From assembly GCA_003224085.1 (NCBI GenBank), contig QHYK01000038.1:124001-188000 (forward strand): 64,000 bases of DNA, written 5' to 3'. Source of the DNA: Acidobacteriota bacterium (GTDB taxonomy: Bacteria; Acidobacteriota; Terriglobia; Acidiferrales; UBA7541). Both the position numbers and the translations under genes were made by a program. Position 1 is the stretch's first letter. Every line of letters starts with the position of its first letter. Below the pieces are notes generated by a model. It searched no databases. It saw nothing but the letters and a program-made list of their open reading frames with translations, and was not told the DNA's origin. Positions 41,234 to 50,650 of this stretch are shown piece after piece.

Positions 41234-41848
41234 TCAACGCAGCGTCAGGTCACCAGCCCCAACGTGAGCATGCAGCCGGTATTTGCCGTTGCCGCTCTTT
41301 TGAAACGAACGAAACAGGCCGCCATGGTCTTCGTGAAAAGGCGGCGCCTCCAGCCCGCCGGTTGTCACAGACGCGTCCACATGCGAATAATCGGCAGGGT
41401 CACCGATGTGGACAAGCAACTCGCCGGCGTGAAGCTGCACGTCCTTGTCGCCGGTCACGTCGCTGATTTCCAGTTGCCCCGCGGGCATGCGAACAAAAAG
41501 TCCGGTGGTTTTCGGAACTTCCACGATGATCTGCAGGTTGTTCTTGGGGCCGCCCGATACCCGCAGTTCAGCGGTGTGCTCAAAGCGCTCAAAAGCCACC
41601 CGGACCTCGCGGGCTTTGTCCAGGTTATTGGCGCCCACTCGAACGGCGATTTTCCCGCCATCCTTGCCCTCCACTCGGACGTCACCGGACCGTATGTGCA
41701 AGCTCAATTGGCTCCCCGAGGGGTAGTCCACCTCGAATGGATGATCGGGGAGGTTGGTCGCCTCGATTTTCTTGGATTGGGCCACGGCCAGGGGGGCCCA
41801 CAAAATCGCCAGGGATGCCAGGGAAAAGCCTCGGATAGCTTTGCGCAT
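41234..41848 (-). CDS. Exported hypothetical protein, DUF4097-like beta-rich
   Basis: Signal peptide MRKAIRGFSLASLAILWAPLAVAQ; repetitive SGDVRVEGKDG / AGQLEISDVTGD pattern. Confidence 0.6.
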   Translation of the reverse strand: MRKAIRGFSLASLAILWAPLAVAQSKKIEATNLPDHPFEVDYPSGSQLSLHIRSGDVRVEGKDGGKIAVRVGANNLDKAREVRVAFERFEHTAELRVSGGPKNNLQIIVEVPKTTGLFVRMPAGQLEISDVTGDKDVQLHAGELLVHIGDPADYSHVDASVTTGGLEAPPFHEDHGGLFRSFQKSGNGKYRLHAHVGAGDLTLR

Positions 41849-41954
41849 AGACACACTCCTTTCTTTGTTAAAGAAACGAGGCGACAAAGCAAAATGTTTC
41901 CGGAATTTCTGGAGATACCGGTGTCTGGCGGATGCTACGCGAAATTGCGGCCGG

Positions 41955-42242
41955 TTAGCTGCACTGTGAGCCGCCGGCGATCGAAGGAACGAGCAGAACT
42001 CGATCGCCTTCGCGTAGCGCGCAGGACTCGCCGCCAAGGAAGCGGATGTCCTCTTCATTGAGATAGATGTTGAGGAACTGGCGGATTTGCCCGCTCTCGT
42101 CGCGTACGTGGCGCGAGAGCTCGGGAAACTTCTTGGTGAGTGCGTCTAGTGCCTCTGCGACGGTCGCGGCGCTACAATTCACTTTTGGCGCGCCGTCGGT
42201 GAAGCGCCGAAAAGCGGTTGGAATTTCAATCGTAACTGGCAT
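41955..42242 (-). CDS. MoaD/ThiS-like sulfur-carrier protein with C-terminal extension after the diglycine
   Basis: MPVTIEIPTAFRRFTDG..FLNIYLNEEDIRFLGGESCALREGDRVLLVPSIAGGSQCS-stop. Confidence 0.85.
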   Translation of the reverse strand: MPVTIEIPTAFRRFTDGAPKVNCSAATVAEALDALTKKFPELSRHVRDESGQIRQFLNIYLNEEDIRFLGGESCALREGDRVLLVPSIAGGSQCS

Positions 42243-42302
42243 TGCTGTTAAAGCCTCCTCACACAAAAACCAAATGAGAAAAACCAAATGAGTTCGTGGA
42301 AT

Positions 42303-43574
42303 CTAAGCCCTTGCCGCTCTAGTCGTCGCGCCGATCTGCGCGTCCAGATACGCCTCGAACGCTTCCAACCGCGGTGCAATGGCTTCCGTCGCTCGGAATT
42401 CGTCAGCAATTGCATCGGTCGTTTTCAAACCATTTCCCGTGATGCACACCACCGTGGTTTCGTCGGGCTTGATACGGTCTTGGGAAATAAGCTTCTTCGT
42501 GACTCCGGCCGTAACTCCTCCGGCCGTCTCCGTGAAGATGCCTTCGGTTTCCGCAAGAAGTTTGATGGCCTCCACAATCCCCGGGTCGGAAATGTCTTCG
42601 GCCCAGCCGCCGGATTCTCGAATCAGCTTCATGGCAAACGGGCCGTCGGCCGGATTGCCAATCGCCAGCGACCGCGCGATGGTGTTGGGTTTCTGCGGCT
42701 GGAATCTCGCGAGATTGCGCTTCACACCGTCGGAAATCGGCGAGCAGCCCGTCGCCTGCGCGCCGAAGAATTTCACGGGCTTGTCTTCCACCCAGCCGAG
42801 CGTGACCAGTTCCTTGAACGCCTTAGCGATTTTCGTAATCAGCGAACCGCCGGCCATGGGAACAACAACGTTGTCCGGCAGTTTCCAACCCAGCTGTTCC
42901 GCGATTTCGTAGCCGTGCGTCTTCGAACCTTCGGCATAGTAGGGCCGCAGATTCACATTCACGAGGCCCCACTGAAACCGGTCAGCAATTTGCGCGCAAA
43001 GCCGGTTGACGTGGTCGTAGTTTCCGTTGATGCGCACGATGCGCGCGCCGTAGACGGCAGTGTTCAGCACTTTGGCGGGCTCGAGGTCTGCCGGGATGAA
43101 CACGCAAGCATCGAAACCCTGCTGCGCAGCTTGCGCAGCAACGGCATTCGCGAGATTGCCGGTGGAAGAACAACCCACCGTTTCGAAACCGAAGCGTCGC
43201 GCCGCCGCCAGCGCGGTTCCCACCACGCGATCCTTGAAGGAAAGAGAAGGGAAGCACACGGCGTCATTTTTCAGATAGAGATTCTGCAGGCCCCATTGCG
43301 CCGCCAGCTTGCGCGAACGGACCAGCGGTGTGCCTCCCGTGGCCGTGGGTGCGGTGAAATCGTCGGTAAGGGGAAGCAGTTCGGAATAGCGCCACATGTT
43401 GAACGCACGGCCAGCAAGATTTTCTCGGCGGGCAAACTTTCTCAGCGAGTCGTAATCGTAGGCAACTTCGAGGGGAGAAAAACAGTCGTCGCAGAACGAG
43501 CGTGGAACGTTGCCCCAGGTTTTGCCGCATTCGCGACAGCGAAGTTGATACAACGAGTCATCAGACATGGCCAA
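42303..43574 (-). CDS. thrC: Threonine synthase family PLP enzyme
   Basis: N-terminal Zn ribbon CRECGKTW..CDDCFSPLE; SLSFKDRVVGTALAAARRFG; GCSSTGNLANAVAAQAA. Confidence 0.85.
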   Translation of the reverse strand: MAMSDDSLYQLRCRECGKTWGNVPRSFCDDCFSPLEVAYDYDSLRKFARRENLAGRAFNMWRYSELLPLTDDFTAPTATGGTPLVRSRKLAAQWGLQNLYLKNDAVCFPSLSFKDRVVGTALAAARRFGFETVGCSSTGNLANAVAAQAAQQGFDACVFIPADLEPAKVLNTAVYGARIVRINGNYDHVNRLCAQIADRFQWGLVNVNLRPYYAEGSKTHGYEIAEQLGWKLPDNVVVPMAGGSLITKIAKAFKELVTLGWVEDKPVKFFGAQATGCSPISDGVKRNLARFQPQKPNTIARSLAIGNPADGPFAMKLIRESGGWAEDISDPGIVEAIKLLAETEGIFTETAGGVTAGVTKKLISQDRIKPDETTVVCITGNGLKTTDAIADEFRATEAIAPRLEAFEAYLDAQIGATTRAARA

Positions 43575-43652
43575 ATCCTTAGCGTTCTCAGTTGTCAGCC
43601 GCCAGTGCTAGGTAGCACTTGCTCCTGGACCCTCAAGTATTGCAAGGGGTCA

Positions 43653-43682
43653 CTTGGAGTGCGGCAGCCTGGCTGCCGCTGT
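43653..43682. repeat. REP-like palindromic element, copy 2
   Basis: cttggagtGCGGCAGCCTGGCTGCCGCtgt. Confidence 0.6.
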
Positions 43683-43804
43683 TCTGCCTGCCCGAACCGC
43701 TCTCTGCCAGGCGAGCCCAGTAGGAGGAATTTGCCGGCTTTGGGCAAATGTCCCACACAGGAGAACACGTAGCTGAAATTCGATTAGGGCAGCAAGGAGG
43801 GAAA

Positions 43805-43925
<121 letters not shown>

Positions 43926-43930
43926 AGTCT

Positions 43931-43959
43931 TTTATGCCTAAACAGCTGTGGGAAGTCAA
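43931..43959 (-). promoter_or_regulatory. Sigma70-type promoter
   Basis: Minus strand TTGACT-17 bp-CATAAA. Confidence 0.45.
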
Positions 43960-44145
43960 GGGAAGATTCGTGAGAGACTTGAGCCCCGGCTCGCAGGTCG
44001 GGTTAGGGACTGCGGATACCTGGCTAAACCTTGTCGCGTCAGCCGGTTACCCCGGCAGGCGGCTTTGAGGCACAAAGTACATGGCCCGCGCCCCCTCTCT
44101 ATGGTGCGGCCAGCTATCTCAGCCAGGGTCCCGGCAAATTGTCGC

Positions 44146-44871
44146 TCACTTTGTGGTTGAATTTTTGGCTAGCGTTTCGGAGACCGTCAGGTCTTTCGGC
44201 CCGATGAAATGGGTGGCCAAGTTTTGCGCGAGCAGCGAGTCGGTCTTAGCGCCCGCGAGCGCTTTTTGCGCGTGCTGCGCATGTTCGTCGCGAGGACCGG
44301 AAAGGGTAATCAGCGCGGCGGCAAATTCCATCTGCGGATCAGCGCCCCGGAGCCCGATTGCTTTCTTGATCATGGCGTAACCGTCCGTGCCCGTGGCCGG
44401 GTTAGGATCCATGCGCAGGCCTTCGGTCATGTGCGGCAGGTTCACCCCGATCCACTGCTTGTAGGTTTCTACGAGGTACCCGGCATCGAACCACGCCAAT
44501 GCATCGGGATGTCCTGCCGATTGCGCTGCCGTCGCGCGGGCGTGAAGCCGCGCGAGCAACTCCTTCGCCGCGACGGTATCTTTGCGCGCATAAAGCGTGG
44601 CGCGCCGCAGCGTTTCCATGCGCACAAGCACCGGTGTATCCGGCACGAGAATCTCCAGCGTGTCCTTGGCCAGATTCCTTGTGTCGTAGTTCTCGGAACC
44701 GCTGAGGTTCCAACTACGGCTTGCCAGCGGCAGCGATTTCGCCTGGCCGATTTCAAATGCATGACAGATGAGCGGCGGCCCCGCCAGCGCGCTGCCGGCG
44801 AAAAGCAAAATCGCCTTCAAAATCGCAGCGAAGCATAAACAACGGAATAGACGAATCTTCTTGAGCGTCAT
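44146..44871 (-). CDS. Exported hypothetical protein, third gene of the sigma/FecR cluster
   Basis: Signal peptide LCFAAILKAILLFAGSALAG; no family recognised. Confidence 0.65.
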   Translation of the reverse strand: MTLKKIRLFRCLCFAAILKAILLFAGSALAGPPLICHAFEIGQAKSLPLASRSWNLSGSENYDTRNLAKDTLEILVPDTPVLVRMETLRRATLYARKDTVAAKELLARLHARATAAQSAGHPDALAWFDAGYLVETYKQWIGVNLPHMTEGLRMDPNPATGTDGYAMIKKAIGLRGADPQMEFAAALITLSGPRDEHAQHAQKALAGAKTDSLLAQNLATHFIGPKDLTVSETLAKNSTTK

Positions 44872-44957
44872 CTTGTCTGGTCTCCTTTTTTCTTCGAGTT
44901 ATTCGAACTTCACAAAGCCAAGACGCTTCGATTTCGCAGTGTGTTAACCGCTCCGAA

Positions 44958-46010
44958 TTACTTCTCGGACCAAGTGCGTTCGTACATGTTCCAGAGGTAC
45001 ACGTCCCCGTAGCCCAGCGAATTCCACCAGGAATCCAGCATTTTCTGGTCGAGTCGCAAAATGCCTTTGCGCGTGACGTCTGCCGGCGGCGGCGCCAGCA
45101 TGGCGAGCCGATCGTAGACGGCAGCGCGATCCGCTTCGCTCACCCGCGATAGCAGATGCCATAAAGTGAGCGCATCTTCCTTCCGCGCATCCGAAAGCAA
45201 GACTCCCAGCAGGGCATGGCGCTCCGGCGGCGCAATCTTCGCGAAATCAAACTTTGTCAAAGCGTCGCGCAAAGAAGCCGACGCGTCTTCGAAGTAAGGT
45301 GTGCCCGGCCCGATTTTCGGCCGCGTCGCGCACACCGCGCCGGCAGGGATAAACGATTCATGACCGTTCAGCTTGAAGCCGACCCAGCCCATCGTCGTGC
45401 GCACAAGACCTGCCCCCGAATCATCCACGTGCAGCGTGAAGACGCAACCTAGGTCCACCGCAACCGCCGAAGGAGTATCCACGCCAAACGAGCCGGCCGG
45501 CCCCCAAATCGTTGCGTGAATCGTTCCGCGCTCGAGCGACAGCCGCTTGCGCTCAGGTCCGCTCGCAACAACCTTCAATCGCGAATCCGGCTCCACGTCG
45601 ATGCTCCCGGTTTCGTCGAGCGTGATGCTGGCCCGCGAAGAATTGTCCGTCACTAAGGTCTGTCCGACCTTTAACTTCGCGGTCTCCGCGTTGGCCTTGA
45701 GCGAATGCCATCCCACCCGCGGCGCGCCTTCGATGCGCGCAATGTCCCACGCCCGGCCGGAGTCTTGCGAATGTCCCGCGCGAAAGACGAAGAATGTCGC
45801 CACGCCAATCAGCAAAACAGCTGTGACCGCCGCCAGCTGAAATGAGAATCGAAACATGAGGCGCCAGCGCCGCGGCACAGGCTGTTCTGCGGTAACTTGA
45901 TCAAACGTCGGCGCAGGCTGGTCGTGCCGGAAGCGACCCAGCAAACTCTCCAGTTTCTGCACTTCGGGATCAGGCTCGCCAGAGCCGTCCCATAAATAAT
46001 CGTCCTTCAT
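44958..46010 (-). CDS. FecR-domain membrane protein
   Basis: Single TM segment followed by FecR-like ARIEGAPRVGWHSLKANAETAKLKVGQTLVTDNSSRASITLDETGSIDVEPDSRLKVV. Confidence 0.75.
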   Translation of the reverse strand: MKDDYLWDGSGEPDPEVQKLESLLGRFRHDQPAPTFDQVTAEQPVPRRWRLMFRFSFQLAAVTAVLLIGVATFFVFRAGHSQDSGRAWDIARIEGAPRVGWHSLKANAETAKLKVGQTLVTDNSSRASITLDETGSIDVEPDSRLKVVASGPERKRLSLERGTIHATIWGPAGSFGVDTPSAVAVDLGCVFTLHVDDSGAGLVRTTMGWVGFKLNGHESFIPAGAVCATRPKIGPGTPYFEDASASLRDALTKFDFAKIAPPERHALLGVLLSDARKEDALTLWHLLSRVSEADRAAVYDRLAMLAPPPADVTRKGILRLDQKMLDSWWNSLGYGDVYLWNMYERTWSEK

Positions 46011-46052
46011 GGCAGGGTCCTTTTCGCTACTCGCTTACTCGCGCCGGCAGTG

Positions 46053-46649
46053 TCATTCCGCGCCTAACGCTTTTCCGCTCCCTCGCGGTTTTTCCGCTAA
46101 CTTCTCGCGCAGCATGTGCATGCCGCGATGAAGGTTCACGCGTACGGAGCCATGCGTTAGTCCCATTCGCGCCGCGATCTCTGGCCCGGTCATCCCTTCC
46201 ACTAGCCGCAGCGTCAACGATTCGCGATACGTTTCGGGCAGCGTTCGAAGCACCGCCAAAGTCATCGCCGCTTCTTGCTCGACCACAGGATCGTTGGTCC
46301 GGCTCTCTGCCTGCTCTTCCGCGGCAGGGTCCGTCGAGCGATCCACGGGGCTTGCCTTGCGGTAGTGATCGTTGGCCCGATTCCGCGTGATAGTGGTCAG
46401 CCAGGCCCCGAACCGCGAGATGTCACGCAGCGAATGAAGTTGCTGCAACGCCAGCAGAAATACTTCCTGGACCAAATCGTCCACATCGCGGGGCGGCACG
46501 CGGCACAGCAGAATGCCATGAACCATCCGCGCGTAGCGATCGTAGAGCCGCCCAAAGGCCATGCGATCGCCGGCCCGCGCGGCGCTCACGAGCGCGTCGG
46601 AGGCGCGAGTTTCGGCAGCGCGCTCGGGAGTCACGGCCTCACGTTCCAT
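46053..46649 (-). CDS. ECF-type RNA polymerase sigma factor
   Basis: FGRLYDRYARMVHGILL, DVDDLVQEVFLLALQQL (region 2), ALTLRLVEG-type region 4 (SLTLRLVEGMTGPEIAARMGLTHGSVRVNLHRGMHMLR). Confidence 0.9.
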   Translation of the reverse strand: MEREAVTPERAAETRASDALVSAARAGDRMAFGRLYDRYARMVHGILLCRVPPRDVDDLVQEVFLLALQQLHSLRDISRFGAWLTTITRNRANDHYRKASPVDRSTDPAAEEQAESRTNDPVVEQEAAMTLAVLRTLPETYRESLTLRLVEGMTGPEIAARMGLTHGSVRVNLHRGMHMLREKLAEKPRGSGKALGAE

Positions 46650-47088
46650 GCTCGCGGTGCGAAAGTCAAGAATGTATTCCACGTTGCAAGCCCGATGAAC
46701 GACCGTTCCATCCAATCACCTAGACGCTCTTGCAACTCGAGTGTTAACAAAGATTCGTAAGCTTGTGGTCGTATAAATTTAGGGTTACTCTCTGTCTGCC
46801 AGCGAGTTACGCCCCTTGCCGCCCCTCGCGAATGCTTCTTGACAACAAATCGCGGGGTTCGTGCGTCCAATGAAACGTGGACAAAACAAAGAAGGCACTC
46901 GGCCCGAGTAGTTATCGCTTCGATGACTCACCGCAAGGACAGCAACTACAAAGGAATGGCAGTGTTATACTAGGCGGGCAGAAAAAGCTGTCTGTCCCGG
47001 AGTTTGGGCGAGCAATCCACTCCTGTCGATGAACGTTGTGCAGTTACTACACCGGCGTGGGGGCCGGTCGGAAGAGGAGTAAGGGAAC

Positions 47089-48663
47089 ATGGGCGATCAA
47101 GTAAGGGAGCTTTTGAATTGGGCGCGTCAACGCAAAGTGCTGACGGCAGCATTTGTTAGCCTCACGCTGCTCGTGGGAATCCTGATCGGCTCGGTAGTCT
47201 CTGGCCGGGTTTCCGCGACGAAGGGATTTGGATTCCCGGGGACAACGGCAACGGCCCTGACGGTGCCAGATCCCATTCCGGCGTCCAATACTTTTGCCGG
47301 CATCGTGAACAAGGTCGAGCCCGCCGTGGTGAACATCGCCACGACGCAGGTTTTGGAGCGCCGGCAATCGCGCAAGCGCCGCGCGCAGCCGTACGATCAA
47401 GACGACCCGATGCAGGACTTCTTCGACCGCTTCTTTGACGGCCGGCCCGACGGCCCCCCCCAGGCGGACCGCAGCCTCGGCTCCGGCGTCATCGTGGACA
47501 AGCGCGGCTACATTCTCACCAACAATCACGTCATCGAGCAAGCCACAAAGATTCAAGTGCAGTTGAATGGCGATACCACTCGTTACACCGCGAAGGTTGT
47601 GGGGACCGACGAAGACACCGACCTGGCAGTTGTCAAGATCGACGCCAACAAAGAATTGCCGGTCGCCAAGCTTGGCAATTCCGACGGAGTGCAAGTCGGC
47701 GACTGGGTTTTGGCGATTGGCAGCCCCTTCGGTTTGCAGGCCACCGTCACGGCGGGAATCATCAGCGCCAAGGACCGCGGCGGCATCGGCCAGCAGTTCC
47801 AGCGATTCTTGCAGACCGACGCGGCCATCAATCCCGGCAATTCCGGGGGCCCGCTGGTGGATCTTTCCGGCCAGGTGATTGGCATCAACACTGCCATCAT
47901 CACCGGCAGCCGCGGGTATGAAGGCGTTGGCTTTGCGCTTCCGTCGACGACAGCAATCCGCGTCTACGACCAGATCATCAAGCAAGGCCGAGTGACGCGC
48001 GGCTCGATTGGCGTCGTCTTCCAGGAAGAAATCAGCACCAATCCGATTACACTCAAATCTCTTGGCGCGCAGTGCGGCGTGGTCATTGAGAATGTGCAGC
48101 CCGGTAGCCCGGCCGAGAAGGCTGGGCTCAAGGGCGGCGACGTCATCACTAGCGTGAACGCCCATCCCGTTAAGACGGGCAACGACTTGGTCAATCCCAT
48201 CGCGGATGCGCCGATCGGGAGCAAGGTCAAGCTTACCTACATGCGTGACCGCCAGCAAAAGGAAACCACCGCAACGGTCGAAGACCGCACGCGCGTTTTC
48301 CCGAACACTGCCGGCCGGATAGCGGGCGAGCAGCCAGCTGAAGGCGGTCCAGCCGAGTTCGGTCTGCATGTCGAAGAGCTGACTCCGGACCGCGGCCGCC
48401 GCGTTGGTGTGGAGGGACAGAAAGGTGTCATCGTGACGGAAGTGGAGCCGGCCTCGTTTGCCGAAGACCTGAACTTTGGTCGTGGCGATGTGATTACGGA
48501 AATCAACCACACACCCATCAACTCCGTTGCCGACTACCGCAAAGCTGTGTCCGGTTTGAAGCCTGGAGATGACGTTGTCTTCAAAGTTCTTCGCCGGCAG
48601 GATGGCGACCGCATGCTGACGCTTTATCTGTCCGGCAAAGTCCCATCGGACAACCAGCAATAA
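47089..48663 (+). CDS. DegQ/HtrA family trypsin-like serine protease with PDZ domains
   Basis: Ser triad: TNNHV, DTDLAVVKID, INPGNSGGPLVD; two PDZ-like segments; N-terminal TM. Confidence 0.92.
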   Translation: MGDQVRELLNWARQRKVLTAAFVSLTLLVGILIGSVVSGRVSATKGFGFPGTTATALTVPDPIPASNTFAGIVNKVEPAVVNIATTQVLERRQSRKRRAQPYDQDDPMQDFFDRFFDGRPDGPPQADRSLGSGVIVDKRGYILTNNHVIEQATKIQVQLNGDTTRYTAKVVGTDEDTDLAVVKIDANKELPVAKLGNSDGVQVGDWVLAIGSPFGLQATVTAGIISAKDRGGIGQQFQRFLQTDAAINPGNSGGPLVDLSGQVIGINTAIITGSRGYEGVGFALPSTTAIRVYDQIIKQGRVTRGSIGVVFQEEISTNPITLKSLGAQCGVVIENVQPGSPAEKAGLKGGDVITSVNAHPVKTGNDLVNPIADAPIGSKVKLTYMRDRQQKETTATVEDRTRVFPNTAGRIAGEQPAEGGPAEFGLHVEELTPDRGRRVGVEGQKGVIVTEVEPASFAEDLNFGRGDVITEINHTPINSVADYRKAVSGLKPGDDVVFKVLRRQDGDRMLTLYLSGKVPSDNQQ

Positions 48664-48687
48664 CGGCTCGGCGCGACTCAAAAGCAA

Positions 48688-49167
48688 ATGCGCATAAGCC
48701 TTCGGAACGCAACGCACCTGGCCTCGTCGCTGCTTCTGGCAGCGGGGCTGGGTGTGTTTTCCGATTCGGTGAAAGCGCAGAGCGCGGCGGCCCCAGCGGT
48801 AAAGAATCCAAGGAGTTCTTCGGCGCACGGCACATCACGCGGAAAGAAATCCGCCAAGAGATCCCAGCGCCGCGAGCGCGGCCAGCAAGCTCCCACTCCC
48901 GACCGCATCGCCGAAATCCAGCAGGCGCTGGCAAAAGACGGCTCGTATGCCGGAACGCCCAACGGCAAGTGGGACGACTCAACACAGGAGGCCCTAAGGA
49001 AGTTTCAGGAGGCGCACGGCTTGACACCGACAGGGAAGCTCGACGCGAAGAGTCTTCAGCAGTTGGGCCTGGGCTCCCCGACAGCCGGCGTTGCGTCGCC
49101 AGCGCCTTCGGCGAACGCTTCCAAGTTAACGCCGCCTTCCGGGCCAGCTTCTCAGCACCCAAACTAG
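48688..49167 (+). CDS. Exported peptidoglycan-binding domain protein
   Basis: PDRIAEIQQALAKDGSYAGTPNGKWDDSTQEALRKFQEAHGLTPTGKLDAKSLQQLGL. Confidence 0.85.
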   Translation: MRISLRNATHLASSLLLAAGLGVFSDSVKAQSAAAPAVKNPRSSSAHGTSRGKKSAKRSQRRERGQQAPTPDRIAEIQQALAKDGSYAGTPNGKWDDSTQEALRKFQEAHGLTPTGKLDAKSLQQLGLGSPTAGVASPAPSANASKLTPPSGPASQHPN

Positions 49168-49283
49168 AATCCCTGCGACGAATCGGTCCTTCCGCTTTCT
49201 GATCGCCGCTCTTTCCGATTGCATTCCCTCGCCAAGTCCATTAGAAAGGCAAAACGTGCCGGGCAGAAAGTGCGCCTCAAGGG

Positions 49284-50606
49284 GTGTGCACCATGAAGCG
49301 AATCCATTTGTCCTTTTCGCTTGTCTTTCTTGTTCTCGCCGTTGTGCTTTCGGGCGCTTCAGCGCAAGACAAGGCGGTCCCAAAAGCGACCAAAGCCGTG
49401 CGTTTCGGCAAGCTTTGGGACGCCAAAGGCAAGCTTTGGACCAACGCCATTGCGATTGTGGAGGGCGGCCGCATCAAGGCGGTGACAAGCGACGCCTCCG
49501 CGATACCTTCTGGCGCGGCGGTGGTCGACCTCTCGAAATACACGGGCTTGCCCGGCCTCATCGACGTTCACACCCACTTGACCATGTACACCGACGAGAC
49601 GCCCGGCGAGCCGATGCTGAAGCAGCTGACGGCGAATCCGCCGGCCGTCGAAGTCTTCCTTGCGCGCAAAGGCGCTCTCCGCACGCTGGAGGCGGGCGTG
49701 ACTACCGTCCGCGATCTCGGCTCGGATCAATATATGGACATTGCCATGCGCGACCTGATCAACCGCGGCGAAATGATTGGCCCGCGCATGTTTGTGGTCG
49801 GCTATGGGCTCTACATTACGAACACGCCGTACAAGCCCGGCCTGAATCCTCCCGCAGGAGGAATCGCCGACGGCGTGCCCGAAGTCCTTCGCGCGGTGCG
49901 CCAGCAAATTGCCGCCGGCGTGGACCTCATCAAAATGTTCGCCTCCACGGGCACCGACGATGACGTCACCGGCTTCCAAACCTACAACTATGAAGAGATC
50001 AAGGCAGCGGTGGACACGGCGCACCAATTCGGCAAAAAGATTGCCATCCACTCTTATGGGCCAGACGGCGCGCGCGATGCCGTCCGCGCAGGAACCGATT
50101 CTCTCGAGCACGCCACCGACATGGACGACACCACGATCGCCGAAATGGCCAAGCGCGGCACGTTTTACGTCCCGACGATTGATCACAACCGCTATTACCT
50201 GGACAACTGGCAGAAGATTGGCTATGCGAATGGTTTTCAGGACAAGACCAGGGCGTTCATTGAGCGCAATCTGAAGACGGCCCGAACAGCGTTCCAGGCT
50301 GGCGTGAAATTTGCCATGGGCTCCGACGCGATCTACACGATGTTTGGCCAGAACACTCGCGAACTCGGCTGGTTTGTAAGAGCGGGAATGACGCCGGAGC
50401 AGGCGCTGCGCACCGCAACGAGCAATGCCGCGGAACTGCTAGGGAAAGAAAAGGAACTCGGAGCGGTCGCTCCTGGTTACTTTGCCGACCTGGTGGCCGT
50501 GGAAGGCGACCCGCTGGCGGACATTGATGTGGCGATTTCTAAGGTGAAATGGGTCATGAAAGGCGGCGCGGTAGTGGTGGACAAAACGAAACCTCAGCCG
50601 CGCTAA
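49284..50606 (+). CDS. Exported amidohydrolase family protein
   Basis: LPGLIDVHTHLTMYT; IAIHSYGPDGARDAVRAGTDSLEHATDMDD; ALRTATSNAAELLGKEKELGAVAPGYFADLVAVEGDPL. Confidence 0.9.
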   Translation: MCTMKRIHLSFSLVFLVLAVVLSGASAQDKAVPKATKAVRFGKLWDAKGKLWTNAIAIVEGGRIKAVTSDASAIPSGAAVVDLSKYTGLPGLIDVHTHLTMYTDETPGEPMLKQLTANPPAVEVFLARKGALRTLEAGVTTVRDLGSDQYMDIAMRDLINRGEMIGPRMFVVGYGLYITNTPYKPGLNPPAGGIADGVPEVLRAVRQQIAAGVDLIKMFASTGTDDDVTGFQTYNYEEIKAAVDTAHQFGKKIAIHSYGPDGARDAVRAGTDSLEHATDMDDTTIAEMAKRGTFYVPTIDHNRYYLDNWQKIGYANGFQDKTRAFIERNLKTARTAFQAGVKFAMGSDAIYTMFGQNTRELGWFVRAGMTPEQALRTATSNAAELLGKEKELGAVAPGYFADLVAVEGDPLADIDVAISKVKWVMKGGAVVVDKTKPQPR

Positions 50607-50622
50607 CATGCTTATTCACTAC

Positions 50623-50650
50623 TTTGGAGTGCGGCGGCTTGACGCCTCTT
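50623..50650. repeat. REP-like element, degenerate copy 3
   Basis: tttggagtgcGGCGgcttgaCGCCtctt. Confidence 0.4.

Noticed and set aside
42288-43772. 494-aa plus-strand ORF
   Set aside because: Antisense shadow of the threonine synthase gene.
47047-48828. 593-aa minus-strand ORF
   Set aside because: Antisense to the clearly real degQ/HtrA gene; composition-driven open frame with no domain sense.
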